From contig NZ_JAHKPN010000052.1 of the NCBI RefSeq assembly GCF_018860545.1, positions 295,844 through 359,843 on the forward strand: a DNA stretch of 64,000 nt, read 5' to 3'. Both the position numbers and the translations under genes were made by a program. The DNA is from Winogradskyella psychrotolerans. GTDB taxonomy: Bacteria > Bacteroidota > Bacteroidia > Flavobacteriales > Flavobacteriaceae. Under the pieces are notes generated by a model. That model saw only the letters and a program-made list of their open reading frames with translations, did not search any database and was not told the origin of the DNA. Position 1 is the stretch's first letter; each line of letters starts with the position of its first letter. Below are positions 45,084-54,258 of this stretch, piece by piece.

Positions 45084-47549
45084 ATGACTAAAACACTACT
45101 CAGCGCCTTCCTTATTTGTATAACTACATTAGTGTCCGCGCAAATCACCGGCAACATTACAGACCATAACAACGAACCACTTCCCTTTGTAAATATCTTA
45201 ATTGAGAATACGTACAAAGGCACAACAAGTAATGATGATGGTTATTACGAACTTAATATTACCGCGCCACAAACCTATACTATTGTGTATAGCTATTTGG
45301 GTTATAAAACGGTAAAAAAGACAGTTACAATCCATAAATTTCCATATCAGTTAGATGTAACGTTAACAGAAGAATCTGTTTCGTTAAACGAAGTACTTAT
45401 TGATGCAGAAAATGATCCCGCCAATGCTATTATGCGTCAAGCCATTGCACAACGTAAAGCTAATCTTGATAAAATAAACTCTTTTAAAGCCGATTTCTAT
45501 TCTAGAGGCTTAATTAAAATAAAGGATGCTCCCGAAAAAATAATGGGTCAAGATGTTGGTGATTTAGGTGGTGGCTTAGATTCTACACGAAGTGGAATCA
45601 TCTATTTATCGGAAACCATTTCTAAAATTCAGTTTCTGAATCCTGATAAGCTTAAAGAAAAAATTACAGCATCAAAAATTAGTGGAGATAGCAACGGCTT
45701 TAGCTTTAATAGTGCTTTAGATGTGGACTTTAACTTTTATAATAACACCATTAGTTTTGGCAATGAAATCGTTTCACCTATTGCTAATAATGCTTTTAGT
45801 TATTACCGCTACAAGCTTGAAGGTATTTTTTACGACGACAGAGGAAACCTCATAAACAAAGTAAAAGTTTTACCAAAACGAAAAAATGACCCTGTATTTT
45901 CTGGCTTCATTTACATTGTAGAAGATCAGTGGGATATTTTTGCTATTGAATTAGATATTACTGGTGTTCAAGCACGAATTCCTATGGTAGATGTCATTGC
46001 ACTACAGCAGAGCTTTTCGTATTCTGAAGCTGATGATATTTGGGCTCAAATTTCGCAAAGTATTGATTTTAAATATGCCTTATTTGGCATTAAGGGTGAA
46101 GGTCGATTTACGGCAGTTTACAGTAATTATGAATTTAATACTGGCCTTACCAGAAAAGATTTTAGTCGCGAAATTGTGGCTTATGAAAAAGAAGCCAACA
46201 AGAAAGATTCTATATTTTGGAACGCCATTAGACCCGTGCCTTTAACTGCTGAAGAACGTACCGATTATATAAAAAAAGATAGTATTCAAATTCTACGCGA
46301 GTCTAAACCATACTTAGATTCTATAGATGCTGTAAGAAACAAATTTAAACTCAGTAGTATCTTAGGCTATACCTATCAGAATTCTCATAAAGATTATCGC
46401 TTAGGTTATGACATTCCATTGCTAGGAGTGCAATTCAATACCGTTCAAGGTTATACGGCTAATGCCAATGTGTTTTACACAAAAAATTATGACGATTTTA
46501 AACGCTTTTTTAGAGCTAGTGGAAATATTCAATATGGATTTTCTGATGAACGTTTGCGTGCAACAGGTGCGTTATTGTATAAATTCAACAGTATTAGTAA
46601 TTCCTTTTTAAGGTTGTCTGGTGGAGTTTCTGCAGAACAGTTTAATCCATCCAATCCTATTTCTCCATTAATCAATTCCGTAAGCACACTCTTTTTTGAA
46701 GATAATTACATGAAGCTATATGACAAGAGTTATGTTGCTTTAAATTATTCTGAAGAGCTATTCAACGGCTTCAGATTATATGCAGGTGTAAGTTATGAAA
46801 GACGAAAAGCACTTTTCAACACCACAGACCAAACATTCATTAATGAAGAGAACGATGTATATACGAGCAACAATCCAATAGATGAAACTGCTTTTGGCAT
46901 TGCGCCTTTTCAAACCCATAATATTATAAAAGCGAATATTGATGCCAGAATCAATTTTGGACAAGAATACTTAAGCTATCCTGATGCTAAATACAATGTT
47001 GGTAATGACGATTACCCAACCTTGTACTTAGGTTACGAAAAAGGATTTGGCGCCACCAATAGCGATTATAATTTTGATCAAATAAAAGCAAGTCTCATAC
47101 AATCATTTAACGTAAAAGACAAAGGTCGATTGATGTATAATCTAAAAGCCGGCACCTTTTTTAATGCTGATGATATGGCCTTTATGGATTACCAACATTT
47201 TAACGGTAACCAAACGCACATTAGTACTGAAGGGAATTATACCAATGTGTTTAACAATCTAGATTATTATACGGCGAGCACCAATGAGTCGTATTTTGAA
47301 GCACATGTAGAACACGATTTTAATGGCTTTTTACTCGGAAAAATGCCATTATTAAATAAGTTGAATTTTAACTTAGTCATTGGCGCACATGTATTAGCCA
47401 CACCAGATTTTAAACCGTATCAGGAATATTCCGTTGGTGTTGATAATATTGGTTGGGGAAAATGGAGATTCTTAAGAGTTGATTATTTACGTTCGTACCA
47501 AAACGGATTTCAGAGCGATGCTATTGTATTTGGTTTGAAATTCTTTTAA
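45084..47549 (+). CDS. Outer-membrane DUF5686 protein with CarboxypepD_reg-like domain
   Basis: The 821-aa protein has a signal peptide (ends TLVSAQ). A carboxypeptidase-regulatory-like beta-sandwich lies at about residues 20-105 (ITGNITDHNNEPLPFVNILIENTYKGTTSNDDGYYELNI), the domain that precedes many TonB-linked proteins. A DUF5686 region and a predicted outer-membrane barrel fill the rest, which ends FGLKFF with a terminal aromatic. There is no plug domain, so it is not a SusC-type receptor. The function is unknown. A candidate ECF promoter lies upstream. Confidence 0.88.
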   Translation: MTKTLLSAFLICITTLVSAQITGNITDHNNEPLPFVNILIENTYKGTTSNDDGYYELNITAPQTYTIVYSYLGYKTVKKTVTIHKFPYQLDVTLTEESVSLNEVLIDAENDPANAIMRQAIAQRKANLDKINSFKADFYSRGLIKIKDAPEKIMGQDVGDLGGGLDSTRSGIIYLSETISKIQFLNPDKLKEKITASKISGDSNGFSFNSALDVDFNFYNNTISFGNEIVSPIANNAFSYYRYKLEGIFYDDRGNLINKVKVLPKRKNDPVFSGFIYIVEDQWDIFAIELDITGVQARIPMVDVIALQQSFSYSEADDIWAQISQSIDFKYALFGIKGEGRFTAVYSNYEFNTGLTRKDFSREIVAYEKEANKKDSIFWNAIRPVPLTAEERTDYIKKDSIQILRESKPYLDSIDAVRNKFKLSSILGYTYQNSHKDYRLGYDIPLLGVQFNTVQGYTANANVFYTKNYDDFKRFFRASGNIQYGFSDERLRATGALLYKFNSISNSFLRLSGGVSAEQFNPSNPISPLINSVSTLFFEDNYMKLYDKSYVALNYSEELFNGFRLYAGVSYERRKALFNTTDQTFINEENDVYTSNNPIDETAFGIAPFQTHNIIKANIDARINFGQEYLSYPDAKYNVGNDDYPTLYLGYEKGFGATNSDYNFDQIKASLIQSFNVKDKGRLMYNLKAGTFFNADDMAFMDYQHFNGNQTHISTEGNYTNVFNNLDYYTASTNESYFEAHVEHDFNGFLLGKMPLLNKLNFNLVIGAHVLATPDFKPYQEYSVGVDNIGWGKWRFLRVDYLRSYQNGFQSDAIVFGLKFF

Positions 47550-47570
47550 CTTTATAAGAAATAAAATGCG

Positions 47571-48095
47571 ATGAAAAAATCCCTATTTCTAATTTTTGTT
47601 ATTTGTATATTTAATTGCGAATCTAAAACAACTAATGAAAGGACTAATTTAAATCACACAATAGATAGTCTTAAAGTAGAACTTTTAAACGCTAATAATA
47701 TTATAAATTCACTTAAAGGAGAAGCTAACAAAATAATAGAACCTAAATACAATAATGAAAATTTTGATTCTTTCTTTTGGAGTTTTATGACTGACTCCAC
47801 TTTTCAAATGAACCGAATAAAGTTTCCACTCACTTATATAACATGGAAAGGTGATTTAGGTGGACCTATTGATACTCTATCATTACCTAAAAACAAATGG
47901 AAATACAATTCATTTTATATAAATACAGCTAGTGAAAGAACCCAAATATATGATAACTTTGATTTAATTTTACGACCGACAAATGAACGTGTTATTCATT
48001 GGTATGGAGTTGAGACAGGAGGTGATTCCAAATACTATTTTGAAGGCAAAAACGGAAAATGGTATTTAGTACAAAAAGAGCAACTTGGTGACTAA
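47571..48095 (+). CDS. Putative lipoprotein of unknown function, 174 aa
   Basis: The signal sequence MKKSLFLIFVICIFNC is followed by ESK, a likely lipidation site at Cys 16. A short helical segment (HTIDSLKVELLNANNIINSLKG, about residues 28-50) is coiled-coil-like. The remainder has aromatic-rich strands (FWSFMTDSTFQMNRIKFPLTYITWKGD). I recognise no family, though DUF4348-like exported proteins in Bacteroidota look similar. It begins 21 bp after the DUF5686 gene. Confidence 0.7.
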   Translation: MKKSLFLIFVICIFNCESKTTNERTNLNHTIDSLKVELLNANNIINSLKGEANKIIEPKYNNENFDSFFWSFMTDSTFQMNRIKFPLTYITWKGDLGGPIDTLSLPKNKWKYNSFYINTASERTQIYDNFDLILRPTNERVIHWYGVETGGDSKYYFEGKNGKWYLVQKEQLGD

Positions 48096-48126
48096 ACTTA
48101 TAAATAAGCCAATCTAAAAAATTAAT

Positions 48127-48645
48127 ATGAAAACAAAAACCACACTACTTTTATTTCTTATCACAGTAAGTATTTCAGCTCAAGAAAAGATAGATTATTC
48201 TAGTAAAGTCGCCACCATAGACAGTACCATAGCGACCTTATACTCCGTAATTTCTGGGAACAAAGGAGAAGCGCGAAATTGGGATCTATTTAAGCATTTA
48301 TTCAGAGAAGACGCTAAACTTATTCCAATAGGAAAAAAAGATAAAAAAACAACCGTGCGTTACATGTCTACAGAAGATTATATTAAAACTTCCGGCCAAT
48401 GGTTAGTCGAGAATGGATTTCATGAAATTGAAATAAAACGAGAAACACAAACTTTTGAAGACTTTGCACACGTTTTTAGTACTTACGAATCTTATAAAAG
48501 CAAAGACGACGAACAACCGTTTATGCGTGGTATTAATAGTATTCAATTATTTTATGATGGCACGCGTTGGTGGATTATTAATTTATATTGGAAGCAAGAA
48601 TCTAAAGAAGTTCCTATTCCTAAAGCTTATTTACCTCAACCATAG
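48127..48645 (+). CDS. Exported NTF2/SnoaL-like protein
   Basis: The 172-aa protein has a signal peptide (ends TVSISAQ). The body has the cone-shaped NTF2-like pattern: an N-terminal helix (ATIDSTIATLYSVISGNKG), NWDLFKHLFREDAKLIPIG, AHVFSTYESY and the terminal strand TRWWIINLYWKQE. Such folds bind small ligands or act as periplasmic enzymes, but no catalytic residues can be assigned. It is the last gene of the group starting at 45084. Confidence 0.78.
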   Translation: MKTKTTLLLFLITVSISAQEKIDYSSKVATIDSTIATLYSVISGNKGEARNWDLFKHLFREDAKLIPIGKKDKKTTVRYMSTEDYIKTSGQWLVENGFHEIEIKRETQTFEDFAHVFSTYESYKSKDDEQPFMRGINSIQLFYDGTRWWIINLYWKQESKEVPIPKAYLPQP

Positions 48646-48666
48646 TTTAAATAGTTTCTTATGTTA

Positions 48667-48712
48667 GTTCGAGTGAATTTCAAGAGGTACGAATGAAATT
48701 TGTATCGAGAAC
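48667..48712. repeat. Imperfect palindromic intergenic repeat (GTTCGAG ... TCGAGAAC)
   Basis: GTTCGAGTGAATTTC and GAAATTTGTATCGAGAAC are imperfect inverted copies around a short centre, in the 138-bp gap after the NTF2-like gene. A further GTATC/GATAC pairing lies at 48702-48720. It has the look of a dispersed intergenic repeat; the copy number cannot be tested from this window. Confidence 0.5.
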
Positions 48713-48783
48713 CTTGATACCCTTTTCCCAACAATTAACATATTTTTTAAAATTTCTAAAATTGTAAATAGCATATTTGTGAA

Positions 48784-49167
48784 GTGAGAATTTCAAACCA
48801 CATAAAACAGCGAACTTCTATCCTATCCATAATTGGGTTGGTTGTGCTATTGATTTTTTCACCTTGTAAAGTCCGAAATTCTATTCAAGAGGTTTTTAAA
48901 ACTCCCAAAACAGAAGTTTCAAACAAAAGCATATCGTCTCTAAAAAATGGCAGTTGTGATATTTCTACAGATACAGAAACGATAATTTCAACAGCTAATC
49001 AGAGCCTTCAACTTTCGCAAGCTATTTTAATAAAGTACAAGCAATTTAATATTAAAACGGCTTCACTTGCTGATAGACCTATAACACAATATTACAATGC
49101 TAGAGCCGAAATTCCGCCTTTAGCTCCTTACTATATTCTCTTTCAAAATAATAAAGCATATCTATAA
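48784..49167 (+). CDS. Small exported/anchored protein upstream of DoxDA
   Basis: The 127-aa protein starts at GTG and has one hydrophobic N-terminal segment (SILSIIGLVVLLIFSP, about residues 12-27) followed by CKVRNSIQ. The mature part is polar, with an internal Cys (NGSCDIS). I do not recognise a named family; the SPCKVRNSIQ stretch seems familiar from Flavobacteriaceae proteins beside DoxD-like genes, but that is recall only. A near-consensus -7 box (CATATTTG) ends 4 bp before the GTG. It lies 72 bp before the DoxDA gene on the same strand. Confidence 0.65.
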   Translation: MRISNHIKQRTSILSIIGLVVLLIFSPCKVRNSIQEVFKTPKTEVSNKSISSLKNGSCDISTDTETIISTANQSLQLSQAILIKYKQFNIKTASLADRPITQYYNARAEIPPLAPYYILFQNNKAYL

Positions 49168-49239
49168 CTAATTTTCTTCACACCTAAGTCTAGCATTCTA
49201 GCTAGTAGAAAATTATTACTCACATTATAGATATACAAC

Positions 49240-50253
49240 ATGAATTTACATATTAAAAACGATTCGGGTTTCTTAGCCCTTGCAGTCAGAATGGTCATCG
49301 GTTGGACGTATTTTTCTGCATTTTTTAGACGCACCATTTTAGTCAACAAATTAGATCCAGAATTACCTGGTTATATTGGAGAAAAATTTAACCACTTCCT
49401 CCCCAACGCTTTAGGCATAAAACCTATTATTCAATATTTGGTAGAAAATCCTGATATACTCTATTACAATATGGTAGCATTTACCATCATTGAAGGCATC
49501 GTTGGCTTATTCATTATATTCGGATTATTCACCAGATTAATGAGTATTGGAGTCTTTGGCTTGGCCATGGGCATCCTTTTAGGTTCGGGTTGGATTGGCA
49601 CCACCTGCTTAGATGAATGGCAGATTGGAGTGCTTGGTATTGCTACAGGTTTTGTTTTATTCTTAACAGGAAGCGGACGATTTTCTTTAGATAATTATTT
49701 AATGAATAAGAATATCGCTTTCACTAAAAAGAAATGGTTTGCTTGGTTAGGTTCTGGCTTACATCCTATTAAGAATAGCCTATTTGGTAAAGTTGTAATT
49801 GTAGGTTCATTTTTTATATTAGGACTAACCCTCTATACTAATCAAGTGTTTCATGGTGGACTTTGGGGAACTTTGCACAACAAATCTGTAAAACCTAAAC
49901 TTGAAATTACAGAAGGAAAATTGGATAAAAACGGACTTTCTTTTGATGTTTTTAGAGTTGAAGGTGTTGATGTTTATGGAGCTTGGATTATCGGCATAGA
50001 ACTTAAAGATAAGAACGGCAATGTGGTTACAAACTATACTCAAAATCAGTTGGCCAACTTACCTGAACATGTTATAGAAAATTATTATATAGCAAAAATA
50101 AAACCTGGCAAACACAGTTTAATCACACCTTTGGGTGCCAAAGCCAAATTGAAATTCAACACTTCCGAACTTCAGAATTTACCAAGTGGTAATTACACCA
50201 TAAAAATGACAGATATTAGTGGAGCTAGTTGGGAACACCAAATAACCAAATAG
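49240..50253 (+). CDS. Fused DoxD-DoxA protein (thiosulfate:quinone oxidoreductase-like)
   Basis: The 337-aa protein has a DoxD-like four-helix membrane domain at about residues 10-150 (FLALAVRMVIGWTYFSAFFRRT, GIVGLFIIFGLFTRLMSIGVFG). A fifth hydrophobic segment lies near 190 (VVIVGSFFILGLTLYTNQVFHGG), and a soluble domain of about 140 residues follows that resembles DoxA. In Acidianus, DoxD and DoxA are the two subunits that oxidise thiosulfate to tetrathionate and reduce the quinone pool. The fused form is known in Bacteroidota, where the natural substrate is uncertain. No other sulfur-oxidation genes are nearby. Confidence 0.82.
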   Translation: MNLHIKNDSGFLALAVRMVIGWTYFSAFFRRTILVNKLDPELPGYIGEKFNHFLPNALGIKPIIQYLVENPDILYYNMVAFTIIEGIVGLFIIFGLFTRLMSIGVFGLAMGILLGSGWIGTTCLDEWQIGVLGIATGFVLFLTGSGRFSLDNYLMNKNIAFTKKKWFAWLGSGLHPIKNSLFGKVVIVGSFFILGLTLYTNQVFHGGLWGTLHNKSVKPKLEITEGKLDKNGLSFDVFRVEGVDVYGAWIIGIELKDKNGNVVTNYTQNQLANLPEHVIENYYIAKIKPGKHSLITPLGAKAKLKFNTSELQNLPSGNYTIKMTDISGASWEHQITK

Positions 50254-50362
50254 CACAGTTATGAAAACAACTCCTAAAATTATGGCTTTTCGCTATTCGT
50301 TTTAGGAGTTTTATTTTCAAAAAACAAATCTCAGATTTAAGTGATGTTTATTTTTAAGTGTT

Positions 50363-50370
50363 TATTTTTA
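50363..50370 (+). promoter_or_regulatory. Possible -7 box before the esterase lipoprotein gene
   Basis: TATTTTTA occurs twice (50349-50356 and 50363-50370), the second 29 bp before the ATG at 50400. Each differs from TAnnTTTG at the last base. No -33 TTG is clear. Confidence 0.3.
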
Positions 50371-50399
50371 TGGCAATCACTAAATGACACCAAGCTTCC

Positions 50400-51674
50400 A
50401 TGCCGAAATTTAAAAATCAAATCCTTATTATCTTAGTTTTGGCTAGTGTTTCATGTATACAACATAAAAAGAAAGATATATTAGAAAAATCATCTACGAC
50501 TTCAAACTCTGGACTTCAACTAGGTATTATAGATACAATATATTCCAAAATGCTCAACCAAGAGCGAGAACTTATTATCTATATTCCGGAGAGCGCAAAA
50601 GACCCTAACAGGAAAAGAAAACAGTATCCCGTAGTTTATTTGTTGGATGGTCGCTATAATTTTGTTCCGTTTGTGGGAATGCTGAAACAGTATAGTGAAA
50701 TGCATGATACTAAAATCCTACCTGAAATGATTGTAGTAGGCATATCTAATATTAATAATGAAAGCCGAATGATGGATTTCTCTCCAACTACAGCCCGAAA
50801 ACCAAAACAGTTTGGAGGAGGATCTCAGTTTCTAGAATTTATAAAAACTGAACTATTTCCGTATATAGAGCAAAATTATTCAGGTGCTCAACACCGAACA
50901 ATTATTGGACACTCATTTGGAGGTTTAGTCGTTATGCATGCGCTAACCAAGCATCCCGAAATGTTTGATAATTATTTATTGATAGATGGCAGTCTTTATT
51001 TTGACAATAACCTTTTTCTAAACAATCCAACTTATAGTTTAACGGGAAAGCAACTTCAAAATAAAAATCTTTATATCGCCATTGCGAATACGGCCACTTA
51101 TGGAAGTCATCTAGAAAGTATAAAAAAAGACACCATTACCGCTAATAAATATGTGCGTCACTCCTTAGACCTTGTGGACCAAATAAATTATTCTGATACG
51201 AACTTGAATACGAGTTGGAAATATTATAATAACGATACTCATGGAAGTACGGCATATTTAGCTCAACTAGACGGTTTACGGTTTTTTTATTCTTGGTTTG
51301 AATTTAAGGAAGAGCACAAATATCGTAGTAAATTTTTTGTACCCAAAACTAGTGACGACCACTTTGCTAGTTTAACAAAAAAGCATTTTAATAAGGTATC
51401 ACAAAAATTAGGTTATACGTTTAAACCTGATAAAAATTGGGTTAGTAGTAATGCTAGTATGCTGCTTAACTATCATAAATTACCAAAACAAGCACTTGAA
51501 AATTATGAACTAAATATTGGATATTATCCCAATAGACCGGGCGTTTTTAAAGATTTAGCTGACTTTTACTTATTACAAAACGATACTGTTCTTGCAAAAA
51601 AATACTATACTAAAACTCTTGAATTGGAAAATAATCCTAATATTCAGAGTATCTTAACAGCACTAGAAAATTAA
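50400..51674 (+). CDS. Lipoprotein alpha/beta hydrolase of the esterase D family with C-terminal TPR-like tail
   Basis: The 424-aa protein has a lipoprotein signal (ILVLASVSC). The esterase D/Fes-like alpha/beta hydrolase has YPVVYLLDGRYNFVPFVGML near residue 80 and the nucleophile elbow IIGHSFGGLVVMHAL near 170. The His is probably in the DTHGSTAY region near 280. The last 45 residues (ENYELNIGYYPNRPGVFKDLADFYLLQNDTVLAKKYYTKTLELE) form a TPR-like helix pair. The substrate is unknown; ferric-siderophore esters or acyl esters are known for the family. It may be co-transcribed with the next gene, 14 bp downstream. Confidence 0.85.
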   Translation: MPKFKNQILIILVLASVSCIQHKKKDILEKSSTTSNSGLQLGIIDTIYSKMLNQERELIIYIPESAKDPNRKRKQYPVVYLLDGRYNFVPFVGMLKQYSEMHDTKILPEMIVVGISNINNESRMMDFSPTTARKPKQFGGGSQFLEFIKTELFPYIEQNYSGAQHRTIIGHSFGGLVVMHALTKHPEMFDNYLLIDGSLYFDNNLFLNNPTYSLTGKQLQNKNLYIAIANTATYGSHLESIKKDTITANKYVRHSLDLVDQINYSDTNLNTSWKYYNNDTHGSTAYLAQLDGLRFFYSWFEFKEEHKYRSKFFVPKTSDDHFASLTKKHFNKVSQKLGYTFKPDKNWVSSNASMLLNYHKLPKQALENYELNIGYYPNRPGVFKDLADFYLLQNDTVLAKKYYTKTLELENNPNIQSILTALEN

Positions 51675-51688
51675 AAATCCATTGAATT

Positions 51689-53530
51689 ATGATCATCTCA
51701 CCAAAATCCATTTCAACTTTAATTATTGCGTTGTCAATTTCAATCCTAAGTTGCGCCCAAAACACCACAGAAAAAGCAACACCTATTTTCAAAGATGGAG
51801 AAGCTCAAATTGTTGAAGGTTTTAGTGATACTAATAAATGGATTCGACACGATTTATGGGTCGAAACCGAATTTGACACTGATGGTGATGGTAAACCAGA
51901 CCGCATGCATGTGGCAGTCACACGACCTGAACAAACAGAAACCGAAGGTTTAAAACTACCTATAATCTATGTGACAAGTCCATATTTCGCTGGAGTCGCT
52001 GGCGATTTACCAGGAGTCATGTGGGATGTTGAAATAGAATTAGGAGACACAGCAAAAGAACGTGTTCACCCTGAAGTGACCAGAAGAGGGCAACGTCCAA
52101 TTATTTCCAATTCGCACTTAAGAAAATGGGTCCCTAGAGGTTATATCGTAGTGCATTCTTCATCACCAGGAACAGGTCTTTCTGACGGAGCACCAACTAT
52201 TGGTGGGCAAAATGAATCCTTAGCTCCAAAAGCAGTTATCGATTGGTTGTGTGGCAGATCAAAAGGCTACACCGAACGAGAAGGAACCGAAGAAGTAGAA
52301 GCTTATTGGTCCACAGGAAAAGTGGGAATGACTGGCACATCCTATAACGGAACTTTACCTTTAGCAGCCGCAACCACAGGAGTTGAAGGTTTAGAAGCCA
52401 TTATTCCTATTGCACCAAACACTTCTTATTATCATTATTACCGTTCTAACGGTTTGGTACGTTCACCAGGTGGTTATTTGGGTGAAGATATCGATGTCCT
52501 TTATGATTTTGTACATAGTGGGAAAGAAGAAAACAGGCCATACAATAACGAAACCATTAGAGATACCGAAATGAAAAACGGTATGGATAGAGAAACTGGC
52601 GATTATAACGAATTTTGGGAAGGAAGAGATTACCTTAATCAAATGGATAACATGAAAGCTGCTTTATTAATGTCTCATGGTTTTAACGATTGGAATGTCA
52701 TGCCAGAACACAGCTACCGCATTTATAAAGCCGCAAAAGAAAAGGGACTACCAACTCAGATTTACTATCACCAAAATGGCCATGGTGGACCACCTCCAAT
52801 GTCTATGATGAATAAATGGTTTACAAAGTATCTTCATGGTATTGACAATGGTGTGGAAAAAGCTGAAAACAATGCTTACATTGTTAGAGAATATGATAAC
52901 CCACAAGAACCAACAGCTTATAAAGATTATCCAAATCCAGAGGCTTCAGATGTAACCCTTAATCTCACAGCAGGAGGAGTTATGTCTGGAGGATTAACAC
53001 TTAACAAGGTTACGGCTGCAGGTGAAATGCTTATAGATGACGCCACTATTTCGGGAAGTGAACTTGCTAAAATAGCTTACTCAAAAAACAGATTACTCTA
53101 TGTGACTGCTAAATTGAAAGAAGACCTTCACATTTCTGGTGTTCCACAAGTCACTATTGCATTAGCCAGCAGTAAACCAGCAGCCAATTTATCGGTTTGG
53201 TTGGTCTCGTTACCTTGGCAAGAAGGGAAAGATGTAAAGATTACGGATAACATTATTACACGTGGTTGGGCTGATCCAAAAAACCACAAATCATTAACTA
53301 AAGAAGAAGATTTAGTAATTGGAAAAGATTATACGATAACCTTTGATTTACAACCTGATGATCAAATTATAAAAGCAGGACAACAAATTGGCTTAATGAT
53401 ATTTTCAAGCGACAAAGAATTTACATTACATCCAAAGCCAGGGACAGAACTGATGATACATTTAGGAAGTACTAAATTAACATTGCCAATAGTTGGAGGA
53501 AAAGATGCTTTTACGAAGGCAACGCATTAG
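51689..53530 (+). CDS. Exported X-Pro dipeptidyl-peptidase / CocE-NonD family hydrolase (S15)
   Basis: The 613-aa protein has a signal sequence (IIALSISILSCAQ) with a possible lipobox ILSC. The S15/CocE alpha/beta hydrolase has the elbow GMTGTSYNGTLPLAAA near residue 214, an Asp in GFNDWNVMPEHSYRIY near 330 and a His in YHQNGHGGPPP near 362. A C-terminal jelly-roll (about 430-610) ends HLGSTKLTLPIVGG. The full-length domain order matches Xaa-Pro dipeptidyl-peptidases of Bacteroidota, which clip X-Pro from peptide N-termini; ester hydrolysis is also possible. Confidence 0.88.
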   Translation: MIISPKSISTLIIALSISILSCAQNTTEKATPIFKDGEAQIVEGFSDTNKWIRHDLWVETEFDTDGDGKPDRMHVAVTRPEQTETEGLKLPIIYVTSPYFAGVAGDLPGVMWDVEIELGDTAKERVHPEVTRRGQRPIISNSHLRKWVPRGYIVVHSSSPGTGLSDGAPTIGGQNESLAPKAVIDWLCGRSKGYTEREGTEEVEAYWSTGKVGMTGTSYNGTLPLAAATTGVEGLEAIIPIAPNTSYYHYYRSNGLVRSPGGYLGEDIDVLYDFVHSGKEENRPYNNETIRDTEMKNGMDRETGDYNEFWEGRDYLNQMDNMKAALLMSHGFNDWNVMPEHSYRIYKAAKEKGLPTQIYYHQNGHGGPPPMSMMNKWFTKYLHGIDNGVEKAENNAYIVREYDNPQEPTAYKDYPNPEASDVTLNLTAGGVMSGGLTLNKVTAAGEMLIDDATISGSELAKIAYSKNRLLYVTAKLKEDLHISGVPQVTIALASSKPAANLSVWLVSLPWQEGKDVKITDNIITRGWADPKNHKSLTKEEDLVIGKDYTITFDLQPDDQIIKAGQQIGLMIFSSDKEFTLHPKPGTELMIHLGSTKLTLPIVGGKDAFTKATH

Positions 53531-53585
53531 TCTAATTTAAATTTTTAAAAGAGGATTGAGATTTAATAATTATAGCATATATAAA

Positions 53586-54122
53586 ATGAAGAATCACTTA
53601 GCCATTTTGCTACTATTAATTTTAGCATTCAGTTGCTCTAAAAATGATTTTGAAGACACTAAACTGTATATAGAATTTGACAAAGAGACATATCAATCCA
53701 ATGATAACTTTGAATTAACAGTCCGTATTGTACCAATCGAAGCGGAAAAAACCATTAGGCTCTATAAAAATCTAAATAATTTCGAAATTTCATTTTTATC
53801 AAAAGCTGAACATCTTGGGTTAACTCAGGAAATAAAAAAACGTTTTATTGAAGGACCTAGTTTAACCGGAGATGATAGTGAATATGTAGATAACTATACC
53901 ATATCAAAGGAAAAGCCATTTGAAAAAAAAATTTTAGGTACCATTTCTGAAACGGAAAATAAAATAGTGATTGATATACCAGAATTGAAAATAAAGAATA
54001 AAATAGACAAAAAATATCTGCTCGATAATCCTAGTATATTAATTATGGGAAACTGCAGAACAGTTTACGGGATTGAAGGTAACCCTTTTGAATCAACAGA
54101 AATAAAAATAAAAGTGGAATAG
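53586..54122 (+). CDS. Putative lipoprotein, 178 aa, unknown function
   Basis: The ATG at 53586 gives MKNHLAILLLLILAFSC, a clear lipoprotein signal with LAFSC as the lipobox; the frame from TTG at 53556 adds ten residues before it. The mature part looks beta-rich (LYIEFDKETYQSNDNFELTVRIVPIE), like an Ig-type sandwich. I recognise no family. It lies 55 bp after the S15 gene on the same strand and is convergent with pcm. Confidence 0.7.
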   Translation: MKNHLAILLLLILAFSCSKNDFEDTKLYIEFDKETYQSNDNFELTVRIVPIEAEKTIRLYKNLNNFEISFLSKAEHLGLTQEIKKRFIEGPSLTGDDSEYVDNYTISKEKPFEKKILGTISETENKIVIDIPELKIKNKIDKKYLLDNPSILIMGNCRTVYGIEGNPFESTEIKIKVE

Positions 54123-54193
54123 AAAACGTATTACAACATCGTAATGTCTATAACTTTAATTTTTCAACTTTTAAACCGACTTTCAAATCAAGT

Positions 54194-54223
54194 CTTAATT
54201 CTTAATTTTTGATTCTTTATTCT
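54194..54223. repeat. Degenerate 7-bp-period tract (CTTAATT-like)
   Basis: Four consecutive heptamers, CTTAATT, CTTAATT, TTTGATT and CTTTATT, fill the middle of the 136-bp gap between the convergent lipoprotein and pcm genes. It has the same period as the other arrays but lacks their AGTG core and is AT-rich, so chance is possible. Confidence 0.4.
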
Positions 54224-54258
54224 AAAGGCTAAGCACACTAAATTCTTAAAATAAAAAC

